Source of the DNA: Immersiella caudata
Lineage: Eukaryota > Ascomycota > Sordariomycetes > Sordariales > Lasiosphaeriaceae
Assembly: GCA_030512335.1 (NCBI GenBank)
Contig: JAULSU010000003.1
Location: forward strand, 5,580,001-5,644,000
Direction of reading: 5' to 3'
DNA: 64,000 nucleotides
Shown here: positions 34,202-46,774 of the stretch, piece by piece
Layout: every line of letters begins with the position of its first letter
Position numbering within the stretch: position 1 is the first letter of the stretch
Translations under genes and position numbers: made by a program
Notes under the pieces: model-generated
Database searches by the model: none
Seen by the model: the letters and a program-made list of their open reading frames with translations, nothing else
Told to the model about the DNA's origin: nothing

Positions 34202-35776
34202 CTACCGCCCGGCATCAGTCGCTTCGTCGCTCTTGACACAGATGCATGCCGAGCGTGGGGGATGGAACAGATGTCCTCGTCGTCTCCGAACGAAAAAAGC
34301 GTAGAGACCTCCTGCAATATACACTGCACCGACGCTGACAAGCACCGGCCATCGGAACTCCTCAGGTCGAGCAAAGATGATGGTGGTGACATAGGAGAGC
34401 ATTTCGAACAAGTTCTGGAAGGACGTTTCGACGGTAGAGAATGTGCCACGGTAACCTGGCTCGACCTCCTGGGGTTGTGTCAGCTGAAGCTCGGCGCGTG
34501 ATGCCTGGGAGAACCGGACTCACGTCTTGGACAATGTTCTGCGCGCAAAGATCGAATCCCCACAGTCCAAGCCTGCTCATAGCGACACTAACCACCAAGC
34601 CTGTGGTGGAGGATACGAGCTTCGCGCCTGATCCACGAACCTCGAAGAACATGCTCAAGGCGACGGCAAGCCATATCATCTGCCAAGACAGACTCCAGAT
34701 GCCTGCGCGGACAGTACCAATGCGGGACATAAGCCTTGGCGCAATCCAGGTAGCACTGAGCTCAAAGATTGTGCTGGCGGTGCGAGCAAGGCCGACGTGC
34801 AGAGAAGTGTAGCCGGTGGATATGAGGTATGTTATCATCTGACCTGAGAATGACAGGACTGTGAGGTAGAGCAGAGATAGCGCAAAGGACGGGAGGAAAG
34901 CGGGATGGCTGAAGTAAAACGGAACAGACGACACGGGACGAACATCAAATATCGAACCCCGACCCTCGGATGAGCCTTCTGTTGCTGACTCCTCGTCTCC
35001 ATCCACTGGCCTCGACCTGATCCGTTTAAGCCGCGGCACCATTTCGTAGACCTGCTCAATGAAGCGATATTCCGGTCCGACCGCTACTAAACTCATCGCA
35101 AGCGTCGCCCATATCGCGACCTCGGTCGACAACGCAGCGATGCTCGAGATCGCTAGCGGCCCAAGCAGCTTGCAAAGCAGATCGATCCTCCTCATCTTTG
35201 CATTTAGCTCTGCCCAGAAGTCAGCATCTCCCCCAACTTCTCCCCAGCGCGCACAGAGTACTCACCCCTCCTCTCCTCCTCATCCCCCTCCGTAATAACA
35301 ACAACCCAATCTCTCTCGACAGCCACCAAGTTGACCACCGACCCCAACTTCTCCACACACCCAAGCGCCACCACCATCGCAAACAACATCCCCATCCCCA
35401 AAACATTCACTTCCCACCTCAACAGCCCCCAGAACCCCAGGCAACTTCCCCCAATCGCAAACCTCTGCCCTACAATCGACGCCCTCACCACCACAAGGCG
35501 ATCCCCCTCATCAATCCACCGTCCCACTATCCTCGCGAACAAAATCGCCGATGCGCTGCGTACCAGTGCATAGATGGACATTGGGAGGAGGGTGTCAGGG
35601 TAAATTGATGCGAGGAACAAGACGGCGCCGAATTCGAAGACGCGGGAGTTCCATGTCGAGAGAAAGTGCGAAATGTACAGATGGAGGGGGAGGTTCGGTG
35701 GGATTGTAGTTGTATCTCGCGACGGAGAGACGTTGCGGAAGAGAGGTTCGGTTTCTGGTATGGGTGAAGATGGCAT
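34202..35776 (-). CDS. Ferroportin family metal exporter (SLC40-like)
   Basis: Minus strand, exons 35776-35266, 35209-34524 and 34468-34202; 487 residues, normal for the family. Hallmarks: LYISHFLSTWNSRVFEFGAVLFLA in helix 1 (conserved in ferroportins), RWIDEGDRLVVVR, ELNAKMRRIDLLCKLLGPL spanning the first splice junction, GLWGFDLCAQNIVQD before the second, and EVEPGYRGTFSTVETSFQNLFEMLSYV after it. About ten to twelve hydrophobic helices can be drawn. The cytosolic loop between the two halves (about 245-290) is acidic/Ser-rich. Ferroportins export Fe(II) and related metals across the plasma or vacuolar membrane. Introns are GTGAGT donors with CTGAC branch and CAG acceptors. Confidence 0.92.
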
Positions 35777-36568
35777 GGTGGTTGTTCTGGTGGGGATGAC
35801 GTTGGAGTTGAGGTGGGTTTGGGAGACCGACTCGCGGTTAGGGTGTGCGGGGTGGGAGGTGAAGTGGAGACTGGGCGGCTTTTGCCGTCCGGGTTGTGGG
35901 GCGACTGGTGTCCAAATATGGTGCAGCGAAGAGGAGACAGTAGGCTCCAGCCAGAAGAGAAGGACCATCTGCTTTGCATGAAGCGTCTCCTAGGTCCAGA
36001 GACGCATTTGATGTGGCCAGATCTGCACTAACTGCATTTCAAACAGCCCCATTTAGCACCCTACAATTTTCTCACATACTATTCCAGACGATTGTCGCTA
36101 CATCTAAAAAAAAGATAAAGGCCATTCTTACGACTGATTGATGACCCGTCAACGTTAAAAAGGGCTGGGCAATAGGGTCTCGTTTCTCCAACCGGAGTCT
36201 CTGTATAACAGGCACGGTGAGCTCAGATGAGGCCCGTCTGCCCTTGATCACCGTCGCTGTATGGGCCCTCTCCCTCATTGAAGTCTCACACGTTTCGAGA
36301 AGGTATCCACTGTGTTTAAAAACAAGACCAGTAGCAATGCATACGAGCCCTTAGGTCTGCCTTCTTAATCCACCCGATCGCTTCTTAAAATCACTTCTGA
36401 GCCGCCGACGAACCCCCCCCTGAGCATCGTTTGTTTTGTGGTGTTGCCTCGACGCCGAACACCTAAGCTAACACAAACTTGAAAAATCATCGAGTCGTCG
36501 TCCCCAACTCCCTATCCACTGCTAATACCATGGTTCGGATTGTCGGGCCCTCAAGGTTAATATTGGTC
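35777..36568. other. Ferroportin promoter region
   Basis: No gene recognised. The in-frame extension of the ferroportin frame to 35968 lacks similarity and probably is 5' UTR. A C-run at 36,411-36,418 and several A/T runs are present. Confidence 0.4.
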
Positions 36569-37892
36569 CTAGTAGCCACCTTGGTAACACCCGTACCAGC
36601 CCTGGTAACCACTCACGCTGTGGTAGTAGGCGTCGTGGGAACTACCTTGGTTGCCACTTTGGTTTTGCGAACCGCCTTGGTAATCTGAGGTGCCCGGGTC
36701 ACCACTCTGGTAGTAGGCGTCGCCTTGGTACCCCGAAGCGCCTTGATGCCTTCCTGAGGCACCTTCGTGGCCACTTTGGTAGGCGTATTGAGATACTCCT
36801 TGGGGCGAGCCTCGGGATGCGGTTTGTTTTGCTCGGTATGTCTCAACCCACTCCTGGAGCCAGGGCCGCATTTCAGTCCCCCTTCTGTAGGTAGCAGCGA
36901 AGTCGTACGGAGTACAGTACTCAACCCGATTTTGCTGGAGCAACCACTCACGCTCCTCCAGGAGGTACCTCCACATTGTTTCACGACCCCTATACTGTCT
37001 GCCCAGAAAGAGCTGCAAAGCCTCGAGAAACCCAACCTCCACCGCAACGGCTATCACTGATCTGCCATTCAAGGGGTACTCTTCGTGCTCCTCGCGTTGA
37101 TCATCCGCGAGACGTGTATCGTAGCACTTGAACGTGAAATCCCAGCCTCCTGCGTCAAGCCATTTGACCGTCTCAAAGTTTCGTGCCATCACGGAGAGCA
37201 TGACGATGTCGTTGTTGTAGATGTCGACGTACCCACAAGACTGGGGGAATATCAAGGAATAATACCCCATGGCATCGAGAGCGTTCGTCTGGATGCCAGC
37301 CGTCTTGCTAGGTGAGGCAACGATCTCCATGAACGCATTGCGGCCTTCGCCGTTCCTGGCGAGGATGAACTTCATTGCGTCGCCGTAGTTGAAGTTGCCT
37401 CCCCTTAAATACTGGCATACGCGCTTGATGATGCCTGGAGTCTCCATGTCAATTCCCGTCTCACCTCCAGAGGTACCAAATGCGAGGTCAATACTCACGT
37501 TTCGGGTTGGGGCCCTTGTTGACCTCATGTAGAATGCCGTTCCCCTCGTGTAGGTCACCAAACAATAGGTGGCTAAGCCGGTTTGGTCTGTGGGCGTAAA
37601 TGAGGACATCCCGGAGCGTGATGTCGAAAGTTTCCATGACCCTTCCAGCCCAACCCGTTAAACCGTCTACATCGGAACGGTGGACAGCGGCAAGAATCTT
37701 GTTCTTCCATTCCAAAGAGACAGCCAACGACCCCTTCGCCGTGTTGGCCATGTTAGAAATCAGATAAGGCTCGAGCAATATCTCCTCGGTGACGTGACTC
37801 TCCCTTATCAGCGGCGGTCCCATAAACTTGGCGGGTCGTGATCCTCCGGGGTGTTTTGGGCGCTTCTTCCATGCTGAAGATGTAGAGGTCAC
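36569..37892 (-). CDS. Ankyrin-region-like protein with Gln/Gly/Ser/Tyr-rich tail
   Basis: Exons 37892-37499 and 37434-36569, intron GTGAGT..CTCCAG; 419 residues. I do not recognise a named family. Residues about 60-330 are helical with blocks (DVLIYAHRPNRLSHLLFGDLHEG, GDAMKFILARNGEGRNAFMEIVA, NDIVMLSVMARNFETVKWLDAGGWDF, GRSVIAVAVEVGFLEALQLFLG) spaced like degenerate ankyrin repeats. The last 65 residues or so are built of Q, G, S and Y with repeated YQG and QSG units: a prion-like low-complexity tail. The start at 37892 is the first in-frame ATG. Confidence 0.72.
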
Positions 37893-38794
37893 GATCGTCG
37901 ATGAAGACCGTTCGAGGCCTTTGCTGCGTGGGTCGTGACCCTCCGGCGGGTATCGGCCGCTTCTACCATGCTGATTTACAGATCTCGATAGTCGATGACG
38001 GTTTTCGGTGCGCGCTCTGCTTTTTGTGGGTTGTCAACCGGCGGGTTGCAAAAAGTCGGGAAAGGCGGAGATAATCGACGGTGGCCTTACACTTACGAAT
38101 TGACAGTGCACCATGACAAATTTGCGGTCTGGGACGCACGGCGCAAGAGGGAGGCTCGAGAGATGGGTGGGTGCTGCAGCGACGGTTGTCAGAGGAAGAT
38201 TCCCAATCGAGCTGCTGCAACGATACATTGGGATTACTTGTCGAGTTCTACCCCACCTACCAACTGGCGGTGCCCGCTCTTTCTTTTCTTCCCAACCAAA
38301 CCATGGAACCAATGGAACCCTCTTCAAGCCGAGACCGTGCTCGTAGCGTTTGTGCGTCAGGGCGCGATCCTCCGCCGACGCCCGCCCGCCCCCCGACTTT
38401 GGATTTGGACTTTGACTCTGGGGATGCAAGCCACGAATAAACGCTATGCATCGAAAACACAACAACACCAAGGTCCTGTGTTCGAAGAAAGAAAAGGGTA
38501 TCAAAAAAGTGAAATCACAAACCAAAACCAAAACTATAGCCGTATCTTGAAGGTGGCCCGAAACACATCCTCATGTCAGTCGCCATTGCAAATACCTCGT
38601 ATCTATGGCTGACAATTTTTCGAATTTCTATCTCTGGTAGTGAAACAGATCATCACCACCCACCCCAACCCAAAAGAACACGCTGGGCATAATGTCAAAC
38701 GATACCCAATAAGACGTTCTCATCACAAAGAATGCCCGATGACATCCTGACACGGCACGAGTCCAACAGAGCCACCCTGTCTCCCCGAGTCATG
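37893..38794. other. Gene-free interval
   Basis: Overlapping frames on both strands at 37,995-38,612 have no recognised motifs. Most likely a promoter region for the minus-strand gene at 37892 and 3' flank of the gene ending at 38795. Confidence 0.4.
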
Positions 38795-41700
38795 TTAGAT
38801 CTGCCTCTGACCGCCGGGTGATGGGGGTCGTGAGGATGAAGCGCGGTTTGCTGGCCGGAAAGAGTGTCGAACCGTAGCCCTGGATGTTGTCACTGGATCA
38901 TCCGGAGACGGCGACGCCGGTATCCTCAAACTCGTTCCTCGGTCATGTTGACGCGGCGCCGCTGACGTGCAAAAGTGAACATAAGTGCGCCCGCTCCACT
39001 GTACCCCTCTCCCGTTGGACTCCCCTTGGCTGTTCGCACCTTCTCGGGTGGGCTCTCTTCCTTGCGCTTGCGCATCACCAATCACTTGCGAGCTCCCTTG
39101 TGAACGGGTTGGCGTCTCCAAAGTTGTGTTGATTGCGGTATCAGTTCCAGCGCGGCTAGGGCTTGTCACTGCTTCAGGGGATGTGGTGGGGCGGGCTCTC
39201 AACGGCTGGAACGTTGGTCTCCGGACCCCCTCTGCTGGAGTATTACCCTCCGAGGAGCTCGCTTGACCACCTTTAAGCCTTCCGTGTTCATGGTAAACTC
39301 GTCTCTTTCGTTTGTTGGATGACCCTCCCTCAGCATTTGCCGCCGAGCCTTCGCCAGAGTCACCAGCCTGCCCGTGGCCTATTCCCTCTCTGTCCTCTCC
39401 TTCCTCCCCAATCGTCTCTAGACCCGTACCTGTCGAAGGCCTGAATCTCCCTCTGGCAGGTGGCTGACTGGGACCAGGTCGAGGTGATGATGGGCGGACA
39501 GCTCTTGTGGCACTGGCACCACCTTCACCGTCGCCATCTTTGCGGCCACTACCGCTGCCCTTCTCGGTGCTGCTGTTCCTGCTGCTGCTGCTGCTGCTGC
39601 TGCTTCTGTCGCTTTCGCTACTGCTGTTGTCTTCTTCGCTGCTACTGCTGTCACCATCGCCTCCCGGCTTGTTGGCCACCCTCCTCCTTTTCCTCCTGCG
39701 CCCACGCTCGCGAACTGGATGTCTAGTAGGGTTGAGGAGAACACCCCCGAACGGCCCAGTTGCTGCATTTTGGGGTCCCTGGGAGTGGCCCTCTTGTGAC
39801 GCTTCCCCGTCCTCTTCGTGTTCTGCCCTGTAATGACCTCCATTTGACCCAGGTATGCGCCCCTGAGTCATCTCCTGCCGGCGATTTCCGGCCAAAAACT
39901 CGCCGTGGCTCTCATGTTGCTGCTGGCCAAAACCCCCGCGTCGTTCTGCAGTCCGAGTCTGATTTGACCCCCGATCGCGGTCCCCTGTTCGTCTTTGGTA
40001 GCGCAGACGCAACAAGTTGAGGGCTTCACGATCGCTTTGCCTCACATGTGCTGGTGGCGATGCTCGAAAGGCCACCATGTTCTCGACTTCTTCAATTTGG
40101 AGTCGTTCAGCTTCACTTTCATCGGAAGGAATGTCTACATCAGGATCCACGCCATCGGAATCGGGAGTCTGGTATCTGCTATCTGTGATGTCGTCGGGCA
40201 TGTCGTTTGACTTGTTGTCCGGAATGAGTTCAGGTGTTGCTTCATGCCGCGTGCTGCCAGACCCAACAGTTGAAGTTGCTGGACTGAATCCTGAATTGCT
40301 AGGCGGCGACGATAGCAAAAAATGCAGAGGCCGTGGCGGGCGCGGCGGAGGCGAGGGTGGAGCGGTCGGGGGTCGAAATATACCTGCTACTTGTTCGGTT
40401 GATGAAGACGTTCGCCACCATTCTTCTCCTGGGGGATGCGATTGCCCCGGGGGGCCTGTTGGCCGCAAAGGAGAGGGCTGCACCAGTTTCATGGGATTAG
40501 GAGGCGTGGCCTCGGCCGTGGGGAGTGGGAAATGGTGTCGCGACGCTAATATTCGTTCGAAATCTGTAAAGTCTTCGGGCAGCACCTCGAATATGGACGG
40601 GCCCCATGGTCTTGGTGCGCGTGGTTGCCATGAGGTAAACGGCTGAACTGGGAAGACTGGCTGCACAGGAGATGAGTGTAGGCTTGGTGAAGGCGGTGGT
40701 AACGGTACAGGTTGTGCAGGTGGTACGGGCGGTACAAGGTAACGCCGCGGGTCAGGGGGCGGGATTCGTGGAGGTCTGTTCGATAACGAGACCATGTGTG
40801 CTACTGGTGGCGGTGGCACCGGTGCTCGGATCGAAGATATTGGGGCCACTGCTGGTATTGTTCCCACCTCCGGTGCTGACCGTACCGGCGTTGCGGGGGG
40901 TGCCGAAGACGGCAGGATCAATGCCGGAGGCGGCAGCGCGGGCGCGGGTGCGGGTACAGTCGCTGGTATGGGCACTGGTGGCGCCTGCGCCTCTAGCTTG
41001 TCAAGCGTGGCATCTGGCTGTCCGGTCTTGACTTTGTACGTAGCCAGGCCGAGTCGAGCACGGAGGATATCGGTTCTCTGTTGGTTTGTAACGCGTAAGC
41101 ATAATGTCGGGATACACATCATCTGATGGCGAATTGCTAACCAACCTTTTTGATCTCCTCGGGGGATCGTGACGGCCGCGGCGTGGGTGTGCGTGTACGC
41201 TCCTGGATGGTTGCAGCTTGCGGCGAATCCGAGGGCTCATCTGGTGGTAGCGGCGCTTCCGCTGGTTGGGCTGGCAACACATGCTCCGGAGCCGGAACTC
41301 GAAAAGCCCAGAATGGCGAGTCTTGTGGTCTCGGAGGAGGCAACAAGGCTATGCCTTCCGCCGTTAATTGTGGGAGCAACCGTCGCGCTGCATCCCTCCG
41401 TGCCGATGCGGTGATTGGAAGTCTTAGCCGTGGCCCAGAACTTCCGCCTCTTCTCACCACCGCTGCTCTATGGGCTGGCTGTTGCGGCTGTTGCGGCTGT
41501 TGCGGCTGTGGAGCTAGCCCTTGTTGGGGAGACCTGAGGTGAATCCTATTTGTCTCGGAATCCTCGTCAGAATCTGTCATTGATCCCCGTCAGCTGTTGT
41601 CTCTGCCTGCCTTGCTCCCGCCCTGGTCACTTCTACTTACCTGGCGGGTCCGATAGTTCGCTGCTTGACTCTCTGGCTCGATGGGGGCTCGCGCCTCCTC

Positions 41701-41851
41701 GCAATCTGGGCCCGAAGGCCGGATTGTAGAAAAAGAGGTCGAGCGCATTGCTGTTGTTCCGCTTTGCTATGGGGCGCCGGGGGGCTCGATGAAGAATGCA
41801 GACAATAATATTGTGGCGGATAGTTCGCCATTCCTGACAGGTCTCCTCCAT
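38795..41851 (-). CDS. Long intrinsically disordered Pro/Ser-rich protein, function unknown
   Basis: Preferred model: exons 41851-41641, 41573-41146 and 41077-38795; 973 residues. Introns are GTAAGT..TGACAG and GTTGGT..CAACAG, and both preserve frame (ELSDPP|DSDEDSE and PEEIKK|RTDILRAR). If the first exon is not used, a start at 41580 gives about 905 residues. Only one short helical block (KRTDILRARLGLATYKVKTGQ) looks ordered. The rest is Pro/Val/Ala-rich, Gln/Pro repeats (PQQPQQPQQP), a serine run near two thirds (SSSSSSSSRNSS) and Arg/Gly/Ser stretches. It could be a scaffold for multivalent binding. No catalytic or membrane segment is visible. Confidence 0.62.
39575..39605. repeat. CTG trinucleotide microsatellite
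   Basis: Tandem CTG repeat (about 9 units, with further imperfect units on either side) inside the coding exon of the disordered protein; read on the minus strand it encodes the polyserine run. Confidence 0.75.
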
Positions 41852-42780
41852 CGGAGGCGTCTCAGGCGTGCTGGTAGGTGTGTCGAGCAGGAAAACATTT
41901 TTCGATGTCGACAATGATGCCAAAAATGATAACGAAGGGTTCCTTCCTTCAAGTTAAGGCTGGATGTGAATTCGGCCCATATTCCATTGGATTGGGGGAG
42001 GAAGGCGGGGAACCACAGCTGCTGAAGTAGGCGGGGCGAGCGATTTGGACGACACATCTTCTCGTGCTGTAAAGATGTCGAAGCCAAATCAGCGCGCATC
42101 GAGCTCAACCGACTTGGGCGTGTGCCTGAGAGCCGCGCGACCCGAATCTGAGTGAAAATGAGGTCGCGGAGCTGGCAGCAGGTCGGAGCTGGTGGCCATC
42201 GCATTCGGCCACTTCGCCATGCGCCTCGTCGTCCAGCAGGTTCTGGGCTCCCGTCACCGCCAGCTGGTCAACATGCTGCCCCGCAATGGCAATTGCTCAC
42301 GCGCATGCGCAAAATTGATTGTACCCAAAAATCAGGCATGGCTGCCGAAAGCGTCAGAGACCTTACGAAGTGAAGCTTGGTTCAACGACGACCCAAGCTT
42401 CGCCAAGAGACGTTGAGGTTGCGGGTGGAGACCGTTGCAACTCAAGGGCTCAGAACCCCATCGGCACTACGACGCGGATATCATATTTCCACCACTCAGC
42501 GATTTCGTGGACCTCTTTTTGGCGATCTTGGTACTGCCTATCGGCAGCGGGGTTAATTTCGCGTTGCTGAAGACGACTTATAGCCTATTGGGCGGCTTCT
42601 TGCATGACACCGACACGGTCCTCATCCCCCAAACGGAAAATTCCCCGGGATATGAACACGCGCTCCAACTACGCTGTTCCCAGGCGCGGACTCATGTTGT
42701 ATAAAGTTATGGTTCTCATTACGCCATCCCGGGTACCTGGTAAGTCTTGTCCTCGCACCCAATCCCCGCCGCATTCTTGG
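41852..42780. other. Divergent promoter region, disordered protein/pectate lyase
   Basis: Intergenic DNA between two divergent starts. Short frames only. The open frame continuing upstream of 41851 to about 41,950 has no ATG, so an additional 5' exon of the minus-strand gene is possible. Confidence 0.4.
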
Positions 42781-43931
42781 ATGCAAAATACGATGCTACT
42801 CAACGCTGTGTTTATTGTTTCCGCCGTCGTGCAGCCCCTTGCATGGGGAGCCCCTTTTGAAGGGCTTGCATCATGGGATGTCGAAGGCTTCGCCCGCGAC
42901 AACCCTCTCGGGCCCACCACTGGCGGCGCAGGAGGAACGACTGTGACCGTTGAGAATGCCGCCGATCTCAAAAAGGCTGTCACTGGCGATGTGCCCAAAA
43001 TTGTCCTCGTCAAAGGCAACATCACCCTCCCTTCCCGGATCAAGATCGGGTCCAACAAATCTGTTCTCGGCGTTGGAACAACCGCGTACATAACCAGCAG
43101 CGGCCTAGACCTCCAAAACGTCTCCAATGTGATCATCCGCAACCTCAAAATCGGCTACATCGTTGACAACGACTGCATCACCATCCGAAACACCACCCGC
43201 GTCTGGGTAGACCACAACGAGTTCACCTCTGACATCAGCCAAGGGCCTGACGCATTCGTGCCTCTCCCCACATCCCCTTCCCCTTCTTAGATCACTAACC
43301 ATCCTCAGGACGGCCAAGTCGACATCATCCGTGCCTCCGACTACATCACCATCTCTTGGAACTTCTTCCACAACCACTGGAAATCCTCCCTCGTCGGCAA
43401 CGACGCTGAATTTCGCGACCTCGACTCGGGCCACCTACATATCACTTACCACCACAACTACTGGCACACCATCGGCACGCGTGGGCCCGCCGGGAGATTC
43501 GGCCACCAGCACGTGTACAACAACCTGTATGTCGACTATCTGTACCAGGCGCTGCACTCGCGGAGTGACAACCAGATGCTGGTGGAGGGGAATGTGTTCC
43601 GGGGGACGACGAGGGAGGCGCTGAGTACGTATGGGTTGGTGATTCCGGAGGATTCGCCGAATACGTGTGTTTGTGGGGACGAGGAGTTGGATGGGTGGGC
43701 GAATTTGGGGGCCGGTAAGTTTTTCCTATTGCAATCCGAGTGTTTGGGGTGCAGAGGGGCTGAGGAAAAAGAGCGACGCTGACATTTGGTGCAGAGAATG
43801 ATTGGGGCAAGGCGACGATCAACATTACGCAGGTTGGAAACTTCACGAAAGCGCCGTACAAGTTTGTGCTTACGCCTCTAAACTTGGTTGAGGAGACGGT
43901 CAAGGCGGGGGCTGGGGTAGGGAAGATTTGA
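42781..43931 (+). CDS. Secreted pectate lyase, polysaccharide lyase family 1
   Basis: PL1 enzymes cleave polygalacturonate by beta-elimination and need Ca2+. Exons 42781-43257, 43309-43714 and 43795-43931; 339 residues. A signal peptide lies at about 5-22 (LLNAVFIVSAVVQPLAWG). The parallel beta-helix core shows VWVDHNEF (family WxDH block), DGQVDIIRASDYITISWNFFHNHWKSSLVG, ITYHHNYW and RGPAGRFGHQHVYNN, which holds the arginines used in catalysis and substrate binding. Cysteines near the C-terminus (CVCGDEEL) could form a disulfide. Intron 1 has a weak GTGCCT donor but restores the conserved DAF|DGQVD block; intron 2 is GTAAGT..TGCAG. Two start codons (42781, 42793) are possible, and both keep the signal peptide. 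It is a plant cell-wall degrading enzyme. Confidence 0.94.
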
Positions 43932-45333
43932 GTTTGGGTTTGTCGGATGAAGAATATGACTGCAACGACATGTCCTGGCTCGAATATTCCGCATTGCCCC
44001 ATGTGCGCATATCAGCGGGCGCTCAAAACAGCCAAGACAGTGCGCTGTAGTCATCCTGCACATGGCGAGACGACGGGAGTTGGTGGTTGGCGGTTGGGAT
44101 GAACCTCGAACAAAGGTAAAGGCTGGCACTTCCCAGTGCAGTGAACGCCAAGCCAGGACGAACATTGTTGAGAAATGCCTTTTGAATACCATTCCAAACC
44201 TGAGAGCTATTGAATACGTCCATGTAGCGATGGTCCGACAGAGAACGCGTTGCATCGTGCTTCAGAGGGTTTTCTTCGGTTTCCCGTACGCCCAACGGCC
44301 CCTGGGAGGAAAATGAGCAGGGTCCCATGCCGTGAGATTGCCATCGAAAGAGAAGTCTTGCAGCGTGGCCCAAAGGCCTTTCCGAGATTCATCGAGCTAA
44401 AACGTGAGAACCACTTTCATCTTCTTGGTAGCCTCTTTCTCGACTTCGGCTTTCTTCTGTGATTCCTCGAAATGTTCTTGCTCCGTGCCAAACGTCAAAC
44501 CCATGAGGTTGACAAAATCCCACCCATGTACACACGGGTAGCCAAGTCAGCACCTTCTCAAATGATGACCGAGGCAACGACACAACTTCCCGCTTGAATC
44601 CCATTCGGAGTTTTCTGTTCTTACATTGACCAAAGACATAGTCCATGAGCCACAAATATCCCTTGTTTTGAGTTGCGATTCCCGGTTTTTCTTTGGCGAA
44701 GATGCCGCGGCCCGAAACCTCGTGTACGCACCTACCCAAGCCTTTGCAGTGGGAAGGAGACGGAAGGCTTGCAATCCTGTCGGTGGCGATGTCAGTAAAA
44801 CGCCTAATGATCAAACTGCCGCGATGCATCAGATTAGTCGGGCTCTTGTTGGCAACTAACTCGGTTCTTTTTTTCATGGCTTGCTGTTTGTCACCAACTC
44901 CTGCTAAGCGCTGAAGACCCGGCTCATGACGGGCTGAGCCGCGCCGCAAGGGTGAAACTTATCTTGGGCATGACGCGCGCTTGGGGTCGGTGAGCTGGAG
45001 TGCAGCTGATAATCAGTTGTGATTGGGCATTGACTGGCCAGACCGCGGCTCTCCATTCCCCGTGGCAAATTATTTACTCTGGGCCGCTGGGCGTACCGTT
45101 CTGCTGGGAACGGCTGCTTCACCCCAACTACATTTGCCCGCATGGGAAATTACGTCGGTTGGCGCTTGCCTTCTATCAGCCATTTTTGGTCAAATGTGGC
45201 CCTCGCGAGGGTCGTGCCTTGACCTCCAGCTCACGCCCGCGCCTCTCCTCTCCAATCACTTGCCACCTTCCCGTGGATTCGCGTTTTTCACTTGCGCACC
45301 GATGGGACAACCCGAACAGGCCACGACGCAAGC
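43932..45333. other. Interval with no supported gene
   Basis: A minus-strand frame at 44,389-44,949 has some protein-like composition but no motif or conserved block I recognise; I leave it uncalled. Confidence 0.4.
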
Positions 45334-46774
45334 ATGGGTATTCAGAGGCAACCGCATCTGTTCGGGTTCCTTTCGCTTGTGTCTGCGTCACTGCAATAGA
45401 TTGCGGCGGACAGACCCTGCCCTACGTCATCACAACCCAACAGGACGCGGATGCGCTGCAGGAATGTAGACATCTTGAGTTGTCCGACGGCAAGCACGTG
45501 TAAATTGGCTACCAGGGCGATGTCTTGATTTCCCCGGCGTCTACCGGCACCATCAACTTCACGTCCTACGACTACGTCAACGGACGTTTGCTTGTGGAGA
45601 ATACACCGCGTCTAGAGAAGCTGTGCCTCTTAGCAGGTCCGGGAATCCACCAAAGCCCCTTTAGGGGGGTGACACTGAAGAATCTCTCCGGCTTGACCAC
45701 TTTCACTTACAACTCGGTGTCCTCCCCTAGCTGGGTTATCCTCCACGACCTACCGCTACTCGAAGAGGTCAGCTTGAGGGGTGTGGGCTTCTTCGATCTC
45801 CACGGCGTCGATCTCGTCACCCTTCCTCGCCTCAAGGCCATCGGCCCTTACAACCGCGCCGGTTTCAACCCAGGACGGAACCTGACCATACGTGACGTTG
45901 GACCTACATCCATTGATCCATTTTTTCCACTTTGGTTACGGCACAAATGCGTCCTACACCGTCGAAGGGATCACCAGCGTCAAAAACGCCACCGTCTCCT
46001 TGTCCGAGGGAATGCACCTCCGCCTGGCCGGAGATGGAGACCTCGCCGTCACCTTCAACTGCTCGTTCTGTTCGGAATTCAATTATCGGTTGGGGAATGA
46101 TCCTGGGTGGCCATTCCTGCTGAGAACTCTATATTTGTCTGGCATCTCCTCTTTGTCAAGAAACTCCAACCATGAAGCAAACACGTTTCAAAAACTCACC
46201 ATCAACAATTTCATCTCGCGACAGCCCCAATCTTGCCACCCTGCCTCTGCCATTCGACAACCTCACCACGAGCCTCACCATCGAGAACAACACCATTCTG
46301 TCCACCGTCTTGTTCAACGCCAGCGCCGCAGCAAACTACACTTACTCGTCTCTGTCCATTCGTGGAAACCCAGGGCTGCGGCTCCAGGCTGCCGCCATCA
46401 CTCCCAGAAACACCAGTGACAAACTGACGCCCATATTCCCTTGGCCCCAGCAGAAGATGGCGTCCATGGTTTTCTCCGGAAAGTTCGACAACGCCTTCTT
46501 CGCATCTTTCGTTGATCTTTGGAACGCAAAGGACGCAAAGGACACAAAGGCACGCCCGGCTGTGGGGGAGAGGTTCGTCTTGGTGGAGTCGACTCTGGTC
46601 AGGGAAGAGTTCAACTGTCAGGGGTTGAATGGTTTGAGGAGAAAGGGGGTATTCAGGGGGGAGTATAGCTGCCAAGGAGGCACTGTGGAGGTGGAGAATG
46701 GGGTTGCAAGGAACGGGATGGAGAGTTGGCTCTGGGAGTTCATCGGTTTCGTTGTTTGGCTTGCGTGGGTATGA
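45334..46774 (+). pseudogene. Broken ECM33-like (receptor L-domain) cell-wall protein gene
   Basis: The collinear coding stretches resemble fungal ECM33/SPS2-type GPI wall proteins: a signal-peptide-like start at 45334, leucine-rich strands (LENTPRLEKLCLL, VTLKNLSGLTTFTYNSV, LHDLPLLEEVSLRG), LTINNFISR, LTTSLTIENNTILSTVL and the family's C-terminal MASMVFSGKFDNAFFASFVDLW. A hydrophobic C-terminus (LWEFIGFVVWLAWV) fits a GPI signal. Defects: a frame change soon after the signal peptide (about 45,390), TAA at 45501-45503 in place of a probable Gln codon, a shift at the TTTTTT run near 45,920 and another near 46,217. I see no introns that repair all of these. Intact family members organise the cell wall. 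Confidence 0.65.

Noticed and set aside
44389..44949. Minus-strand 187-codon frame with a possible GTAAGA intron
   Set aside because: No family similarity recognised and no convincing acceptor; left as uncalled sequence.
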